Positions 26,600-35,709 of a stretch of DNA of 64,000 nt are shown piece by piece. Source of the DNA: Streptomyces sp. NBC_01591. GTDB lineage: Bacteria; Actinomycetota; Actinomycetes; Streptomycetales; Streptomycetaceae. Position numbers and translations under genes: made by a program. Below the pieces are notes generated by a model that was given only the letters and a program-made list of their open reading frames with translations, searched no databases and was not told where the DNA came from. Position 1 is the first letter of the stretch. Each line of letters starts with the position of its first letter. The stretch is from NCBI RefSeq assembly GCF_035918155.1, contig NZ_CP109328.1, positions 992,001 through 1,056,000 of the forward strand. The letters run 5' to 3'.

Positions 26600-27687
26600 C
26601 CACGATCCTCCTCGGCTCCGCACGCGCCACGGGCAACCGGGAGCTCCTCGGCCTGCTCGGCCGCACCCCTCTCGCCCGCGTCACGGTCGACCTGCCCTGC
26701 CCGCAGCCGGGCTTCTGGGCCAAGCTGGAAGGACTCGGCGTCGGCGGCATGAAGGCCCGTGCCGCCGTCTCCATGTTGCTGGGCGCCCAGGAACGCGGCG
26801 AACTGCGGCCGGGCGCGCCCGTGGTGGAGTCCACCTCCGGGACGCTCGGCATCGGACTGGCCTTCGCCGGACAGGCCCTCGGCCACCCGGTCGTGCTGGT
26901 CGGCGACAGCGAGCTGGAACACTCGATGCGCCAGCTGCTCCGCGCGCACGGTGTCCACCTAGAACTCGTCGACCGCCCGGCGGCCGAGGGCGGCTGGCAG
27001 GCCGCCCGGCTCGCCCGGCTGCGCCAACTGCTCACCCTGCTGCCCGACGCTTACTGGCCCGACCAGTACAACAACCCGGACAACACGGCGGGTTACGCCT
27101 CACTCGCGGCTGAGCTGGCCACCCAGCTCGATCACCTCGACGTGCTGGTCTGCAGTGTCGGAACCGGCGGCCACAGCGCCGGCATCACCGGACCGCTGCG
27201 ACGCCACTGGCCCCGCCTGCGGCTCATCGGCGTGGACGCCACCGGCTCCACCATCTTCGGACAGCCTGCCAGGCCCCGCCTCATGCGCGGCCTCGGCAGC
27301 AGCATCCACCCGCGCAACGTCACCTACGACGCCTTCGACGAGGTCCACTGGGTCGGCCCCGCCGAGGCCGCCGACGCCTGCCGCCGACTGGCCCGCGGTG
27401 CCTTCGTCAGCGGCGGCTGGAGCACCGGCGCCGTCGCCCTCGTCGCCGCCTGGGCCGCCCGCGTCCACCCCGGCGCGGTCGTCGCCACCGTCTTCCCCGA
27501 CGGACCGCACCGCTACCTCGGCAGCGTCTTCGACGACGACTTCACCACCACCCACGGCATCGCCCCCGCCACCGCCGCCACCCGCCCCGTCGAGATCTCA
27601 CACCCCAAGGCCGTGGAAGCCACCGGCTGGGCCCGCTGCCGCACCGTCACCGATCCGCTCGCCACTCCCCAGGAAGAGAAGCCGTGA
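26596..27687 (+). CDS. PLP-dependent cysteine-synthase-like enzyme (operon gene 3)
   Basis: 363 residues. Fold type II PLP enzyme. Lys53 in GVGGMKARAAVSML is the expected Schiff-base lysine; VESTSGTLGIGLAFAG replaces the usual PTSGNTGIGLA, so the Asn that contacts the PLP oxygen in classical CysK is absent; SVGTGGHSAGITGPL is the phosphate-binding loop. Such divergent CysK/CysM relatives often make beta-substituted alanines (for example 2,3-diaminopropionate precursors) from O-acetyl- or O-phosphoserine. Here it likely supplies an unusual amino-acid building block. The longer open frame from 26017 overlaps gene 2 and is not the start; ATG 26596 overlaps the preceding stop. Confidence 0.85.
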   Translation: MTTILLGSARATGNRELLGLLGRTPLARVTVDLPCPQPGFWAKLEGLGVGGMKARAAVSMLLGAQERGELRPGAPVVESTSGTLGIGLAFAGQALGHPVVLVGDSELEHSMRQLLRAHGVHLELVDRPAAEGGWQAARLARLRQLLTLLPDAYWPDQYNNPDNTAGYASLAAELATQLDHLDVLVCSVGTGGHSAGITGPLRRHWPRLRLIGVDATGSTIFGQPARPRLMRGLGSSIHPRNVTYDAFDEVHWVGPAEAADACRRLARGAFVSGGWSTGAVALVAAWAARVHPGAVVATVFPDGPHRYLGSVFDDDFTTTHGIAPATAATRPVEISHPKAVEATGWARCRTVTDPLATPQEEKP

Positions 27688-28739
27688 AGGCCGGCCTGCG
27701 CACCGTACGCCTCGACCTCGCCGAGCCGCTGCGCATCTCCCGCTCCACGATGGCGGCCCGCGAGGCCGTGTGGCTGACCATCGAGCACGAAGGGCAGCAT
27801 GGCCACGGCGAGGCCGTCACCAGCGTGTACTACGGACTCGACGCCAACGCCCTCGGACGGCTGCTGCACACGCAATCCCAGTGGCTGGCCGGGTTCACCG
27901 ATCCCGAGACCGCCCTGGAAGACTTCCGGGTTGGTGCCGGACACGCCGCCCCGCCGGCTGTGACCGCCGCCGTAGAGTCCGCGCTGCTCGACCTCGTCGG
28001 CAAGCGCGCAAGCGTCCCGGTCCACCAGCTCCTGTGCGCCCGAGGTGCCCCGCCCCGTGCCGCGACCGCCCGCACCATCGGCATCACCGCACCGGAGCGA
28101 GCCCAGGCGCAGGCGGCCCGCCTCGTACGCGACGGATTCTCGGTCCTCAAACTCAAGGCCGGCGCTCCGGACGCGGCCGAAGACCTGGCCCGTGTGCGGG
28201 CCGTCCGCACCGCCGCCCCCCACGTCCGGCTGCTTCTCGACCCCAACGGAGCATGGACCGTCCAGGAGTCCGAGCGACTGCTCCCACTCTTCGCGGAACT
28301 GGGCGTCGAAGCTGTCGAGCAGCCATTGGCGCCCGGCGATCCCGAGGCACTGGCGAAGCTCGCGGAGCGCTCGCCGCTTCCCGTCATCGCGGACGAGGAC
28401 GCGGTCGACCTGGAGGACGCCCGCCGCCTCGCCGGGAGGGTTCAAGGCATCAACGTCAAGCTGGCCAAGTGCGGCGGCGTCAGCGCCGCCCTGCGCATCG
28501 CCGAACTGGTCGCGGGCACCGGAACCGAGCTGATGCTCGGCTGCCTGACCGCCAGCACCCTTGGCATCGCCCCCGCTGTCCACCTCGCCGACCGCGCCCG
28601 CTGGGTCGACCTCGACGGCCACCTGTTGCTCGCCGACGACCCGTGGACGGGCATCGGCGGTACCGACGGCACCGTACGGGCGAGCCGGGACCCGGGCCTG
28701 GGCATACGCGAGCGCGGCGCCGAGGAGGCCGCGGCATGA
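27684..28739 (+). CDS. Enolase-superfamily dipeptide-epimerase-like enzyme (operon gene 4)
   Basis: 351 residues from GTG 27684 (overlapping the previous stop). Muconate-lactonizing subgroup: Lys156-x-Lys158 in VLKLKAG, metal ligands Asp186 (LLLDPNGAW), Glu212 (VEQPL) and Asp237 (IADEDAVD), and the opposite-face lysines Lys259 and Lys262 in INVKLAKCGG. This residue set is that of L-Ala-D/L-Glu-type dipeptide epimerases and OSBS/NAAAR enzymes. In this operon, epimerisation of a dipeptide or N-acyl amino acid made by the ATP-grasp ligase is the simplest reading; the substrate is unknown. Confidence 0.85.
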   Translation: MKAGLRTVRLDLAEPLRISRSTMAAREAVWLTIEHEGQHGHGEAVTSVYYGLDANALGRLLHTQSQWLAGFTDPETALEDFRVGAGHAAPPAVTAAVESALLDLVGKRASVPVHQLLCARGAPPRAATARTIGITAPERAQAQAARLVRDGFSVLKLKAGAPDAAEDLARVRAVRTAAPHVRLLLDPNGAWTVQESERLLPLFAELGVEAVEQPLAPGDPEALAKLAERSPLPVIADEDAVDLEDARRLAGRVQGINVKLAKCGGVSAALRIAELVAGTGTELMLGCLTASTLGIAPAVHLADRARWVDLDGHLLLADDPWTGIGGTDGTVRASRDPGLGIRERGAEEAAA

Positions 28740-29995
28740 AGACATGGCACGAGATACGCAGCTTCCCGCTCGCGATCCGGCTCCTCCTGGTCAACCAGCT
28801 CGGCGTCAACACCGGCTTCTACCTGCTCGTCCCGTACCTCGCCCTGCACCTGAGCGAGGACCTGGGGATGTCTGCGGCCGTCGTCGGCATCGTGCTCGGC
28901 GTGCGCAACCTCAGCCAGCAAGGGCTGTTCCTCATCGGCGGGACGGCGTCGGACCGGCTCGGAGCACGCGGCGTCATCATCGCCGGATGCGCCCTGCGCA
29001 CCGTCGGCTTCGGACTGTTCGCACTCGGCGACGGACTGCCCGTGCTCCTCGCCGCGTCCGTGCTCAGCGGTCTGGCCGGCGCCCTTTTCAATCCGGCGGT
29101 ACGGGCCTATCTCGCCCTGGAAGCAGAGGAGCGCAAGGCGGAGGCGTTCGCCCTGTTCAACGTCTTCGCCACCATTGGCGCCCTGATCGGACCACTGCTC
29201 GGCAGTGCACTGCTGCTGGTCGACTTCCGTGTCTCCGCACTCACCGCGGCCGGGATCTTCGCGGTGCTCACCGCCGCCCAGGCCCTGGTGCTGCCGGCCC
29301 GCCAGGTCGCTCCGACTGGCAGCACCGTCGTCGCCGACTGGCGCGAGGTGATCGGCAACCGAGGTTTCCTCGCCTTCGCCCTGGCCATGGTCGGCATGTT
29401 CACGCTGGAGAACCAGCTGTACCTGCTGCTGCCCGACGGGGCCCGGCGGGCCACCGGCTGGGAAGGCGCCGCCGGGCTTGTCTTCCTCATCGGCACGCTC
29501 GCCAACCTCTGGCTCCAGTTGCGCATCACCACCGCGCTGAAGAAGCGGGGCAGCAGGGCGCGCTGGATCAGCGCCGGACTCGTGCTGATGGGACTGTCCT
29601 TCGTACCGCCGATGGCGATGTCGGGGCACGACAACACCCCTGACGATCTCGCAGACGCGGTGCTGCGCGCGCTGCCCGTCCTGGCCGGTGCCCTGCTGCT
29701 CCACCTGGGCGTGATGCTGGCCCAGCCGTTCGTGATGGAACTGGTCCCCGGCTTCGGCCGAGCCGAACTCACCGGCACCTGCTTCGGCCTGTTCTACATG
29801 GTCTCCGGCATCGCCGCCGCCGTCGGCAACACGGTCGTCGGCTGGGCCATGGACACCGGTGAACGCACCGACACGCCGTGGCTGCCGTGGGCGTGCTGCC
29901 TGGCCTTCGGACTCTCCTCCGCCGCCGGTGTCGCCTGGCTGCACCGCCGCCGGGTCCTTCCGGCCCGCCCCACGTCCGTTCCGGCGACAGCATGA
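28736..29995 (+). CDS. MFS exporter (operon gene 5)
   Basis: 419 residues, about 12 membrane helices. Starts MKTWHEIRSFPLAIRLLLVN; the loop after TM2 has the motif-A-like GGTASDRLGARGVIIAG; AELTGTCFGLFYMVSGIAAA lies in the C-terminal half. It resembles MdtH/YceL-like drug exporters. Start overlaps the upstream stop by 4 bp. Set between biosynthetic genes and an importer, it is the likely route by which the product leaves the cell, as for many siderophores. Confidence 0.88.
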   Translation: MKTWHEIRSFPLAIRLLLVNQLGVNTGFYLLVPYLALHLSEDLGMSAAVVGIVLGVRNLSQQGLFLIGGTASDRLGARGVIIAGCALRTVGFGLFALGDGLPVLLAASVLSGLAGALFNPAVRAYLALEAEERKAEAFALFNVFATIGALIGPLLGSALLLVDFRVSALTAAGIFAVLTAAQALVLPARQVAPTGSTVVADWREVIGNRGFLAFALAMVGMFTLENQLYLLLPDGARRATGWEGAAGLVFLIGTLANLWLQLRITTALKKRGSRARWISAGLVLMGLSFVPPMAMSGHDNTPDDLADAVLRALPVLAGALLLHLGVMLAQPFVMELVPGFGRAELTGTCFGLFYMVSGIAAAVGNTVVGWAMDTGERTDTPWLPWACCLAFGLSSAAGVAWLHRRRVLPARPTSVPATA

Positions 29996-30009
29996 GGAGC
30001 ACGCCACCC

Positions 30010-30816
30010 ATGACCGCCACCACTGCGAACCTGCTCACCGACAACCCCGCGCTGTACGAGACCTGCTTCCCCGACCCCGAACGGCTCGCCGGACGCTGGG
30101 CCGAGGACTGCCTGCGCCGGTACGGGCCGCCCGGCCCACGCGTCCTGGACATCGGCTGCGGCACCGGCCGCGACGCCGCCCACCTGCACCGCGCAGGGCG
30201 TACGGTCACCGGCGCCGACCTGTCCGACGCGATGCTGGAGTACGCCCGCGTCCGGCACCCCGGTCCGGCATACGTCCGGGCCGACCTGCACGGCTTCGAC
30301 TTCGAAGAACACTCCTTCGACGCCATCGTGTGCCTCGACAGCGCCCTGCTGTACTGCCACACCAACGACCAGCTCGACAGGTTCCTGGCATCCTGCCGCC
30401 GCACACTGATGCCTGGCGGACTGCTCGTCGCGGAAATGCGCAACGGCGCCTTCTTCCTCGGCCGCACGGAACTCCTCGACGCTCCGTCCACCAACGGTTT
30501 CACCTGGCGGGGAACCGCCTACCGCTCCACCACCACCCTGACCGTGGACAGGACCGCCCAGCTGCTGCGCCGCACACGGGTGTGGACCGCCGACGACGGC
30601 ACCGCGCCGGTCGAGCAGCGCTCCGCGTGGCGCCTGCTCTTCCCCCAGGAGCTGCGCCATGTCCTGGCCGCCCACGGCTTCGAGGTGCTCGCCCTGTACG
30701 ACGGGCCGGGCCCGCGCACCGAACCACCGTGGCAGGAGGGCGACCTGCCCGCCGCGACAGCCGACGCAGATCGGCTGCATCTGGTCGCCCGCCTCATCCC
30801 AGCACCCCGCCCCTGA
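30010..30816 (+). CDS. Class I SAM-dependent methyltransferase (operon gene 6)
   Basis: 268 residues from ATG 30010 with GAGGAG ten bases upstream, 14 bp after the MFS stop. Motif I is RVLDIGCGTGRDAAHL (Asp47, Gly49-x-Gly51), then DLSDAMLEYARVRHPG and DAIVCLDSALLYCHTNDQLD; the C-terminal part carries a beta-rich insertion (TLTVDRTAQLLRRTRVWTAD). It fits small-molecule methyltransferases and would tailor the product (N-, O- or S-methylation cannot be distinguished). No close sequence clue to substrate. Confidence 0.85.
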   Translation: MTATTANLLTDNPALYETCFPDPERLAGRWAEDCLRRYGPPGPRVLDIGCGTGRDAAHLHRAGRTVTGADLSDAMLEYARVRHPGPAYVRADLHGFDFEEHSFDAIVCLDSALLYCHTNDQLDRFLASCRRTLMPGGLLVAEMRNGAFFLGRTELLDAPSTNGFTWRGTAYRSTTTLTVDRTAQLLRRTRVWTADDGTAPVEQRSAWRLLFPQELRHVLAAHGFEVLALYDGPGPRTEPPWQEGDLPAATADADRLHLVARLIPAPRP

Positions 30817-30861
30817 ACCCCTCCGCTTCCATCCGCCCGTACAGCAGCAAGGAACACCCCC

Positions 30862-32448
30862 ATGAACGACACCTCTGTGAACGACCCGCGCTTCCCCGGT
30901 CTGCGCCGCCGAGGCGTCCTCGCGGCAGGTGCCGTCGGTCTCGGCGCCCTCGCCGTCACCGGCTGCGCCGGCACCGGACCGGCCGCCGACACCTCCAAGG
31001 CCGACGGCAAGCCCCGGCGCGGCGGACGGCTGCGCGCCGCGTTCGCCGGCGGCGGCGCGAGCGAGACGCTCGACCCGCACCTTGCCAACCTCTTCGCGGA
31101 CGTGGCCCGCGCCAAGGCCCTCTTCGACAAGCTCGCCGACTACGGCCCCAACCTGTCCGCCCAGCCGCGGCTCGCCGCGACGTGGGAACCGAGCGCCGGC
31201 CTGAACCGCTGGAAGGTCACGCTGCGCAAGGCCGGTTTCCACAACAGCAAGCCGGTCACCGCCAAGGACGTCCTGTACAGCTATCGGCGCATCACCGATC
31301 CGAAGCAGGCGTTCCGCGCGAAGGCGTCCCTGGAACCCATCGACCTCGATGCGAGCCGTGCGCTGGACGACCGGACCGTCGAGTTCGTCCTCAAGCGCCC
31401 GACCGCCGAGTTCCCCAACGTGCTCGCCGCGTTCGGCGCGTACATCGTGCCCGAGGGCGAGCAGGACTTCGACAACGAGCCGGTGGGCAGCGGCCCCTTC
31501 CGCTTCGTCTCCTTCGCCCCTGGCAAGTCCGCGGTCTTCCGGCGCAACGAGGACTACTGGGACGGCGCCCCCTTTCTGGACGAGCTGGAGTTCATCGTCG
31601 CCAACGAGGAGTCCGCCCGCGTCAACGCCCTCCTCGGCGGCCAGATCGAATACGCCCACGAGCTCAACCCCACCACCGCCCGCGCCCACGAAGGCAAGGG
31701 CCGGATCGAGATCATCCGGCTCCGCAACAGCGCCATGCAGTCCTTCGCGATGAAGACCGACCGCCCTCCCTTCGACGACAAGCGCGTACGGGAGGCGTTC
31801 TTCCTGATCGCCGACCGGAAGGAGCTGGTCGACGGCGCCCTGTCCGGCGCCGGCGAGATCGGCAACGATCTGTTCGGCAAGGGCTACGAGTACTACGCCG
31901 CGAGTCTGCCCCAGAGGGAACAGGACCTCGACCGGGCCAAGGCACTGCTCAAGCAGGCCGGCGCCGAGGATCTCAAGGTCACCCTCGACACCTCGCCCGT
32001 CGCCGCTGGATTCGCCGAAGCCGCCACCATCTTCCGCGACCAGGCCGCCCGAGCGGGTGTGACCATCACCGTCAGGACCGGCAGCAAGGACAGCTACTGG
32101 AAGGACATCCTCGAATCCGGAACCCTTTGCTCCTACCGCTCCGGCGCCATGCCCATCGAGACCCACATCTCCCAGCGCCTGCTCACAGGTTCCACCACCA
32201 ACGCCACCAAGTGGCAGCACAAGGACTTCGACGCCCTCTACCAGCAGGCACAGTCCACCAAGAACAAGACCGCCCGCGCCGCAGTCCACGAGCGCATGCA
32301 GCGCCGCCTGTACGCCGAAGGCGGCTTCCTGGTCTGGGGCTTCGCCGACTGGATCCTCGGCACCGCCCGCAACGTCCGCGGCGTCGAGACCAAGGCACCG
32401 GCCAACTCCCTCGACTGGGCGCGCTTCGACAAGGTGTGGCTCGCGTGA
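30862..32448 (+). CDS. ABC transporter substrate-binding lipoprotein, peptide/nickel type (operon gene 7)
   Basis: 528 residues. Signal peptide with twin arginines (LRRRGVLAAGAVGLGALAVT) ending in lipobox VTGC (Cys35), suggesting a Tat-exported lipoprotein. Mature part is a family-5 solute-binding protein (GGRLRAAFAGGGASETLDPH, PVTAKDVLYSYRRITDP, DFDNEPVGSGPFRFVSF, NEDYWDGAPFLDELEF), the OppA/DppA/NikA fold. NikA-type members bind metal complexes of small chelators, which suits recapture of a metal-loaded product. A 45-bp gap before it is the largest in the operon and could hold a second promoter. Confidence 0.92.
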   Translation: MNDTSVNDPRFPGLRRRGVLAAGAVGLGALAVTGCAGTGPAADTSKADGKPRRGGRLRAAFAGGGASETLDPHLANLFADVARAKALFDKLADYGPNLSAQPRLAATWEPSAGLNRWKVTLRKAGFHNSKPVTAKDVLYSYRRITDPKQAFRAKASLEPIDLDASRALDDRTVEFVLKRPTAEFPNVLAAFGAYIVPEGEQDFDNEPVGSGPFRFVSFAPGKSAVFRRNEDYWDGAPFLDELEFIVANEESARVNALLGGQIEYAHELNPTTARAHEGKGRIEIIRLRNSAMQSFAMKTDRPPFDDKRVREAFFLIADRKELVDGALSGAGEIGNDLFGKGYEYYAASLPQREQDLDRAKALLKQAGAEDLKVTLDTSPVAAGFAEAATIFRDQAARAGVTITVRTGSKDSYWKDILESGTLCSYRSGAMPIETHISQRLLTGSTTNATKWQHKDFDALYQQAQSTKNKTARAAVHERMQRRLYAEGGFLVWGFADWILGTARNVRGVETKAPANSLDWARFDKVWLA

Positions 32449-33398
32449 CCGGACTCCGGCCCTGGATCGCCCGGCGGCTCCTGCTCGGTGCGGCACAGAC
32501 GGCAGCCGTCGTGCTGCTCGTCTTCGCCCTCACCGAGGCGCTGCCGGGCGACGCCGCCGTCGCCCTCGCTGGCGACCAGCCCGACCCGGAGCGCATCACC
32601 GCCATCCGCGAGGCGATGGACCTCGACCGGCCCGCACACGAACGCCTGGCGGACTGGGCGGCCGGGCTGCTGCACGGGGACTTCGGCACCTCCCTGGCCT
32701 CCGGTCGCCCCGTCAGCACGTACATCGCCGAAGGCTTCGGGCCGACACTGCTGCTCGCCGCCCTGACGGTCGCGCTCCTCATCCCCGTCGGTGTCGGCCT
32801 CGGTGTCCTCTCCGCCCGCCACGAGGGCCGATTCGCGGACCGGCTGATCAGCTCGGTGACGCTCGGCGCCTACGCCGTACCCGAGTTCGCCTTCGGCATA
32901 CTGCTGGTCACCGTCTTCGCCCTGCGCCTGGGGTGGCTCCCGCCGACCGCCGTCGGCTACGGCACCGACCTCCTGGCCCACCCCGCCGCGCTGGTGCTGC
33001 CCGTGCTCGTCCTGCTCTCCCGCCCCGTCTGCTCCCTGGCCCGACTCGTACGCGCCGGCATGATCGACGCACTGGCTTCGCCCTACGCGGCACACGCCCA
33101 CCGCTACCGCGTTCCGGGCGTCCGCATCCGCTACGGACACGCTCTTCCCAACGCCATCGCGCCCGCCACCCAGCAACTCGCCCGCACCATCGACTGGTTG
33201 CTGTGCGGCGTCATCGTCGTGGAAGCGATGTATGTGATCCCCGGCCTCGGCACCGTCCTGATGAACGCCGTCGCCGAGCGGGACGTACCGGTCGTCCAGG
33301 GCCTCGCCGTCGTCTTCGGCATCACCACCGTCCTCCTCAACCTCGGCGCCGATCTGGTCACGCGCCGCTTCGCCCCGCGGACGGAGGTGGCCGCATGA
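32445..33398 (+). CDS. ABC transporter permease 1, DppB/NikB type (operon gene 8)
   Basis: 317 residues from GTG 32445, overlapping the preceding stop. Six membrane segments. The N-terminal TM1 and long extracytoplasmic loop (DAAVALAGDQPDPERITAIR, DFGTSLASGRPVSTYIAEGF) and the BPD signature RYRVPGVRIRYGHALPNAIA are those of Opp/Dpp B-subunits. It pairs with permease 2 to form the channel. Confidence 0.92.
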   Translation: MTGLRPWIARRLLLGAAQTAAVVLLVFALTEALPGDAAVALAGDQPDPERITAIREAMDLDRPAHERLADWAAGLLHGDFGTSLASGRPVSTYIAEGFGPTLLLAALTVALLIPVGVGLGVLSARHEGRFADRLISSVTLGAYAVPEFAFGILLVTVFALRLGWLPPTAVGYGTDLLAHPAALVLPVLVLLSRPVCSLARLVRAGMIDALASPYAAHAHRYRVPGVRIRYGHALPNAIAPATQQLARTIDWLLCGVIVVEAMYVIPGLGTVLMNAVAERDVPVVQGLAVVFGITTVLLNLGADLVTRRFAPRTEVAA

Positions 33399-34177
33399 AG
33401 TCCCGTTTCGCACTCGGCGTCGTCGTCGGCGTTCCTCTCGCCCTGGCCCTCCTCGGACCGCTGTTCACGGGCGGCCCGGGGCCCCGGGCCGCTTCGTTCA
33501 CGCTCGGCGGCGGACACTGGCTCGGGACCGACTTCGTCGGCCGGGACGTCTGGCGCCAGGTGCTGCTCGGGGGACGTTCCGTGGTGGTCGTGGCGCTGGC
33601 CGCGACCACCCTGGCCTACCTCGTGGCGGTCCCCATCGGCCTCGCCGGCGCGCTCACCCACCGCGCCTGGCTGGAAGAGCTTGCCATGCGGCCGCTGGAT
33701 GTGCTGCTCGCCGTGCCGTCACTGCTGATGATCCTGCTCGTCTCCGCCGTCTTCACGCCCGGTGCCGTCGGTCTCGCCATGCTGGTGGCGCTCGTCAACA
33801 TCCCCGACGCCGCCCGGATCGTACGGGCCGCGGCGGCCGAGGCCGCATCGCGTCCGGCGGTCGAAGCACTGCGGATGCAGGGCGAGACGTGGTGGCGCAC
33901 GGCCGTCGGCTACGTCGGCCGGTCCCTCACGCGTACGCTCGCCGCCGACGCCGGCGTACGGCTGACCGGTGTGCTGTACCTCGTCGCCACCGCGGCGTTT
34001 CTCGGCGTCGGCGTCGAGCCGGACGCGGCCGACTGGGCGGTGATGGTGGACCGAAACCGCACCGGACTGTACGTCCAGCCCTGGGCCGTGGTCGTGCCCG
34101 CGCTGCTCATCGTCGGCCTCACCATGGGGACCAATCTGCTCGTCGACGCCCAACTGGAGAAGAGGAAGCGGAAGTGA
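33395..34177 (+). CDS. ABC transporter permease 2, DppC/NikC type (operon gene 9)
   Basis: 260 residues from ATG 33395 (ATGA overlap). GGGHWLGTDFVGRDVWRQVL is the diagnostic DppC/OppC motif; RPLDVLLAVPSLLMILLVSA and a divergent EAA loop (EAASRPAVEALRMQGETWWR) follow. Slightly shorter than typical C-subunits. About five to six membrane helices. Ends next to the ATPase gene with a 4-bp GTGA overlap. Confidence 0.92.
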   Translation: MKSRFALGVVVGVPLALALLGPLFTGGPGPRAASFTLGGGHWLGTDFVGRDVWRQVLLGGRSVVVVALAATTLAYLVAVPIGLAGALTHRAWLEELAMRPLDVLLAVPSLLMILLVSAVFTPGAVGLAMLVALVNIPDAARIVRAAAAEAASRPAVEALRMQGETWWRTAVGYVGRSLTRTLAADAGVRLTGVLYLVATAAFLGVGVEPDAADWAVMVDRNRTGLYVQPWAVVVPALLIVGLTMGTNLLVDAQLEKRKRK

Positions 34178-35709
34178 ACGCCGACAACGCCGTGAACGCG
34201 GTCGCGGAGATCGAGAACCTGCGCGTGGAGGTCGGCGGCCGGGCCATCGTCGACGGCGTCGATCTGCGGGTGCTCCCCAGCACGATCACCGCCCTCGTAG
34301 GCGCGTCCGGCAGCGGCAAGACAACCACAGGCCTCGCCCTGCTCGGGGAGTACCCTGCCGGCGCACGCGTGACCGGCAGCGTACGAGTACCCGACGGCCT
34401 GGTCGGATACATCCCGCAGCACCCGAGCGCCGTCCTCAATCCCGCCCGCCGCATCAATGCCCTGCTTTCCGACATCGCCCGCACGCAGATACGGCACCTG
34501 CCACGGCAAGGCCGCCGAGCCGCTATCCGCAAGCGCGTCCTGCGCGCCCTGTCACTGGCCCAGATACCCGACGCCGAGGCGATGCTGGGCCGCTACCCCC
34601 ACCAGTTGTCGGGCGGCCAACAGCAGCGCGTCGTCCTCGCACAGGCACTACTGCTCGGAGCCAGGGTGGTGGTGGCCGACGAGCCGACCACCGGCCAGGA
34701 CGCGCTGACGAAACGAAACATCGTCGACCAGCTCGCCGCCGTGGCCCAGGAAGGAATCGCCGTCGTCCTGCTCAGCCATGACCTCGATGTCGTACGCGCA
34801 CTTGCCGACGAGGTTCTGGTCATGCGTGACGGGCACGTGGTCGAGTCCGCGCCGGCCGAGCGCCTGTGGCTCACCCCACGGCACCCCTGGACAGCCGAAC
34901 TCCTGGCATCCGGAACCACCACCGGACCCATCGAACCAGCATCCGAAGGAGACACGGTCCTCCAGACCGGGCCCCTCACCGCCCACCACGGCCGAACGGC
35001 AGTACTCCGCACGCCCGGGCTCACCCTACGCACCGGCGAATGCCTGGCCGTTGTCGGCCGCTCGGGCAGCGGAAAGACCACCCTCGCCCGCTGCCTGGCC
35101 GGCCTGCACCGGAACCACGACGGCGAGATCCGTCTCAACGGCACCCCGCTTCCGCGCAGCCTCAGGGACCGCACGCGCGAGCAGCTCGCCGCGGTCCAGT
35201 ACGTCTTCCAGGACGCCAGGGCGGCGTTCGACGAACACCGCCAGGTCCTCCACCAGGTAGCCCGAACGGCGGTGCGGCTGCGCGGGACGGTCGAGGAGGA
35301 TGCCCTGGCCGAAGCACTCACCACTCTCGTCGGCCTCGGCCTGACCGAGGACCTCGTACACCGTCGCCCTGGCCGACTGTCCGGCGGCGAACTCCAGCGC
35401 GCCGCGCTGGCCCGCGCCCTGCTGGCCCGGCCACGCGTGCTGATCTGCGACGAGATCACCTCAGGCCTCGACACCGTCACCCGGCAGAGCATCCTCGACA
35501 CGCTCACCGGACTCGTGTATGGCCGAGGCGACCTGTCTCTGATGCTGGTCACGCACGACCTCACCACAGCTGCCCTGGCCACCCGTATCGCCGTCCTGGA
35601 GGCCGGCCACCTCGTCGAAGAGGGACCGGCACAGCAGCTCCTCACCACGCCGCAGCACCCGTCCAGCGTGCGGCTGTTGGAGACCGCCGGGGCCAGGATC
35701 GATCCATGA
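34174..35709 (+). CDS. Fused double ABC ATPase, DppD-DppF type (operon gene 10)
   Basis: 511 residues from GTG 34174. Two complete nucleotide-binding domains in tandem. NBD1: Walker A GASGSGKTT, signature LSGGQQQR, Walker B VVVADEPTTG, H-loop LLSHDLD. NBD2: Walker A GRSGSGKTT, YVFQDARAAF, signature LSGGELQR, Walker B VLICDEITSG, H-loop LVTHDLT. The second Walker B has Glu-Ile in place of Glu-Pro, a conservative variation. One polypeptide replaces the separate D and F subunits. Last gene of the operon. Confidence 0.93.
   Translation: MNADNAVNAVAEIENLRVEVGGRAIVDGVDLRVLPSTITALVGASGSGKTTTGLALLGEYPAGARVTGSVRVPDGLVGYIPQHPSAVLNPARRINALLSDIARTQIRHLPRQGRRAAIRKRVLRALSLAQIPDAEAMLGRYPHQLSGGQQQRVVLAQALLLGARVVVADEPTTGQDALTKRNIVDQLAAVAQEGIAVVLLSHDLDVVRALADEVLVMRDGHVVESAPAERLWLTPRHPWTAELLASGTTTGPIEPASEGDTVLQTGPLTAHHGRTAVLRTPGLTLRTGECLAVVGRSGSGKTTLARCLAGLHRNHDGEIRLNGTPLPRSLRDRTREQLAAVQYVFQDARAAFDEHRQVLHQVARTAVRLRGTVEEDALAEALTTLVGLGLTEDLVHRRPGRLSGGELQRAALARALLARPRVLICDEITSGLDTVTRQSILDTLTGLVYGRGDLSLMLVTHDLTTAALATRIAVLEAGHLVEEGPAQQLLTTPQHPSSVRLLETAGARIDP

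Noticed and set aside
29794..32496. 900-codon minus-strand frame across operon genes 5-7
   Set aside because: Shadow frame: composition is typical of antisense translation and it crosses three well-defined genes.
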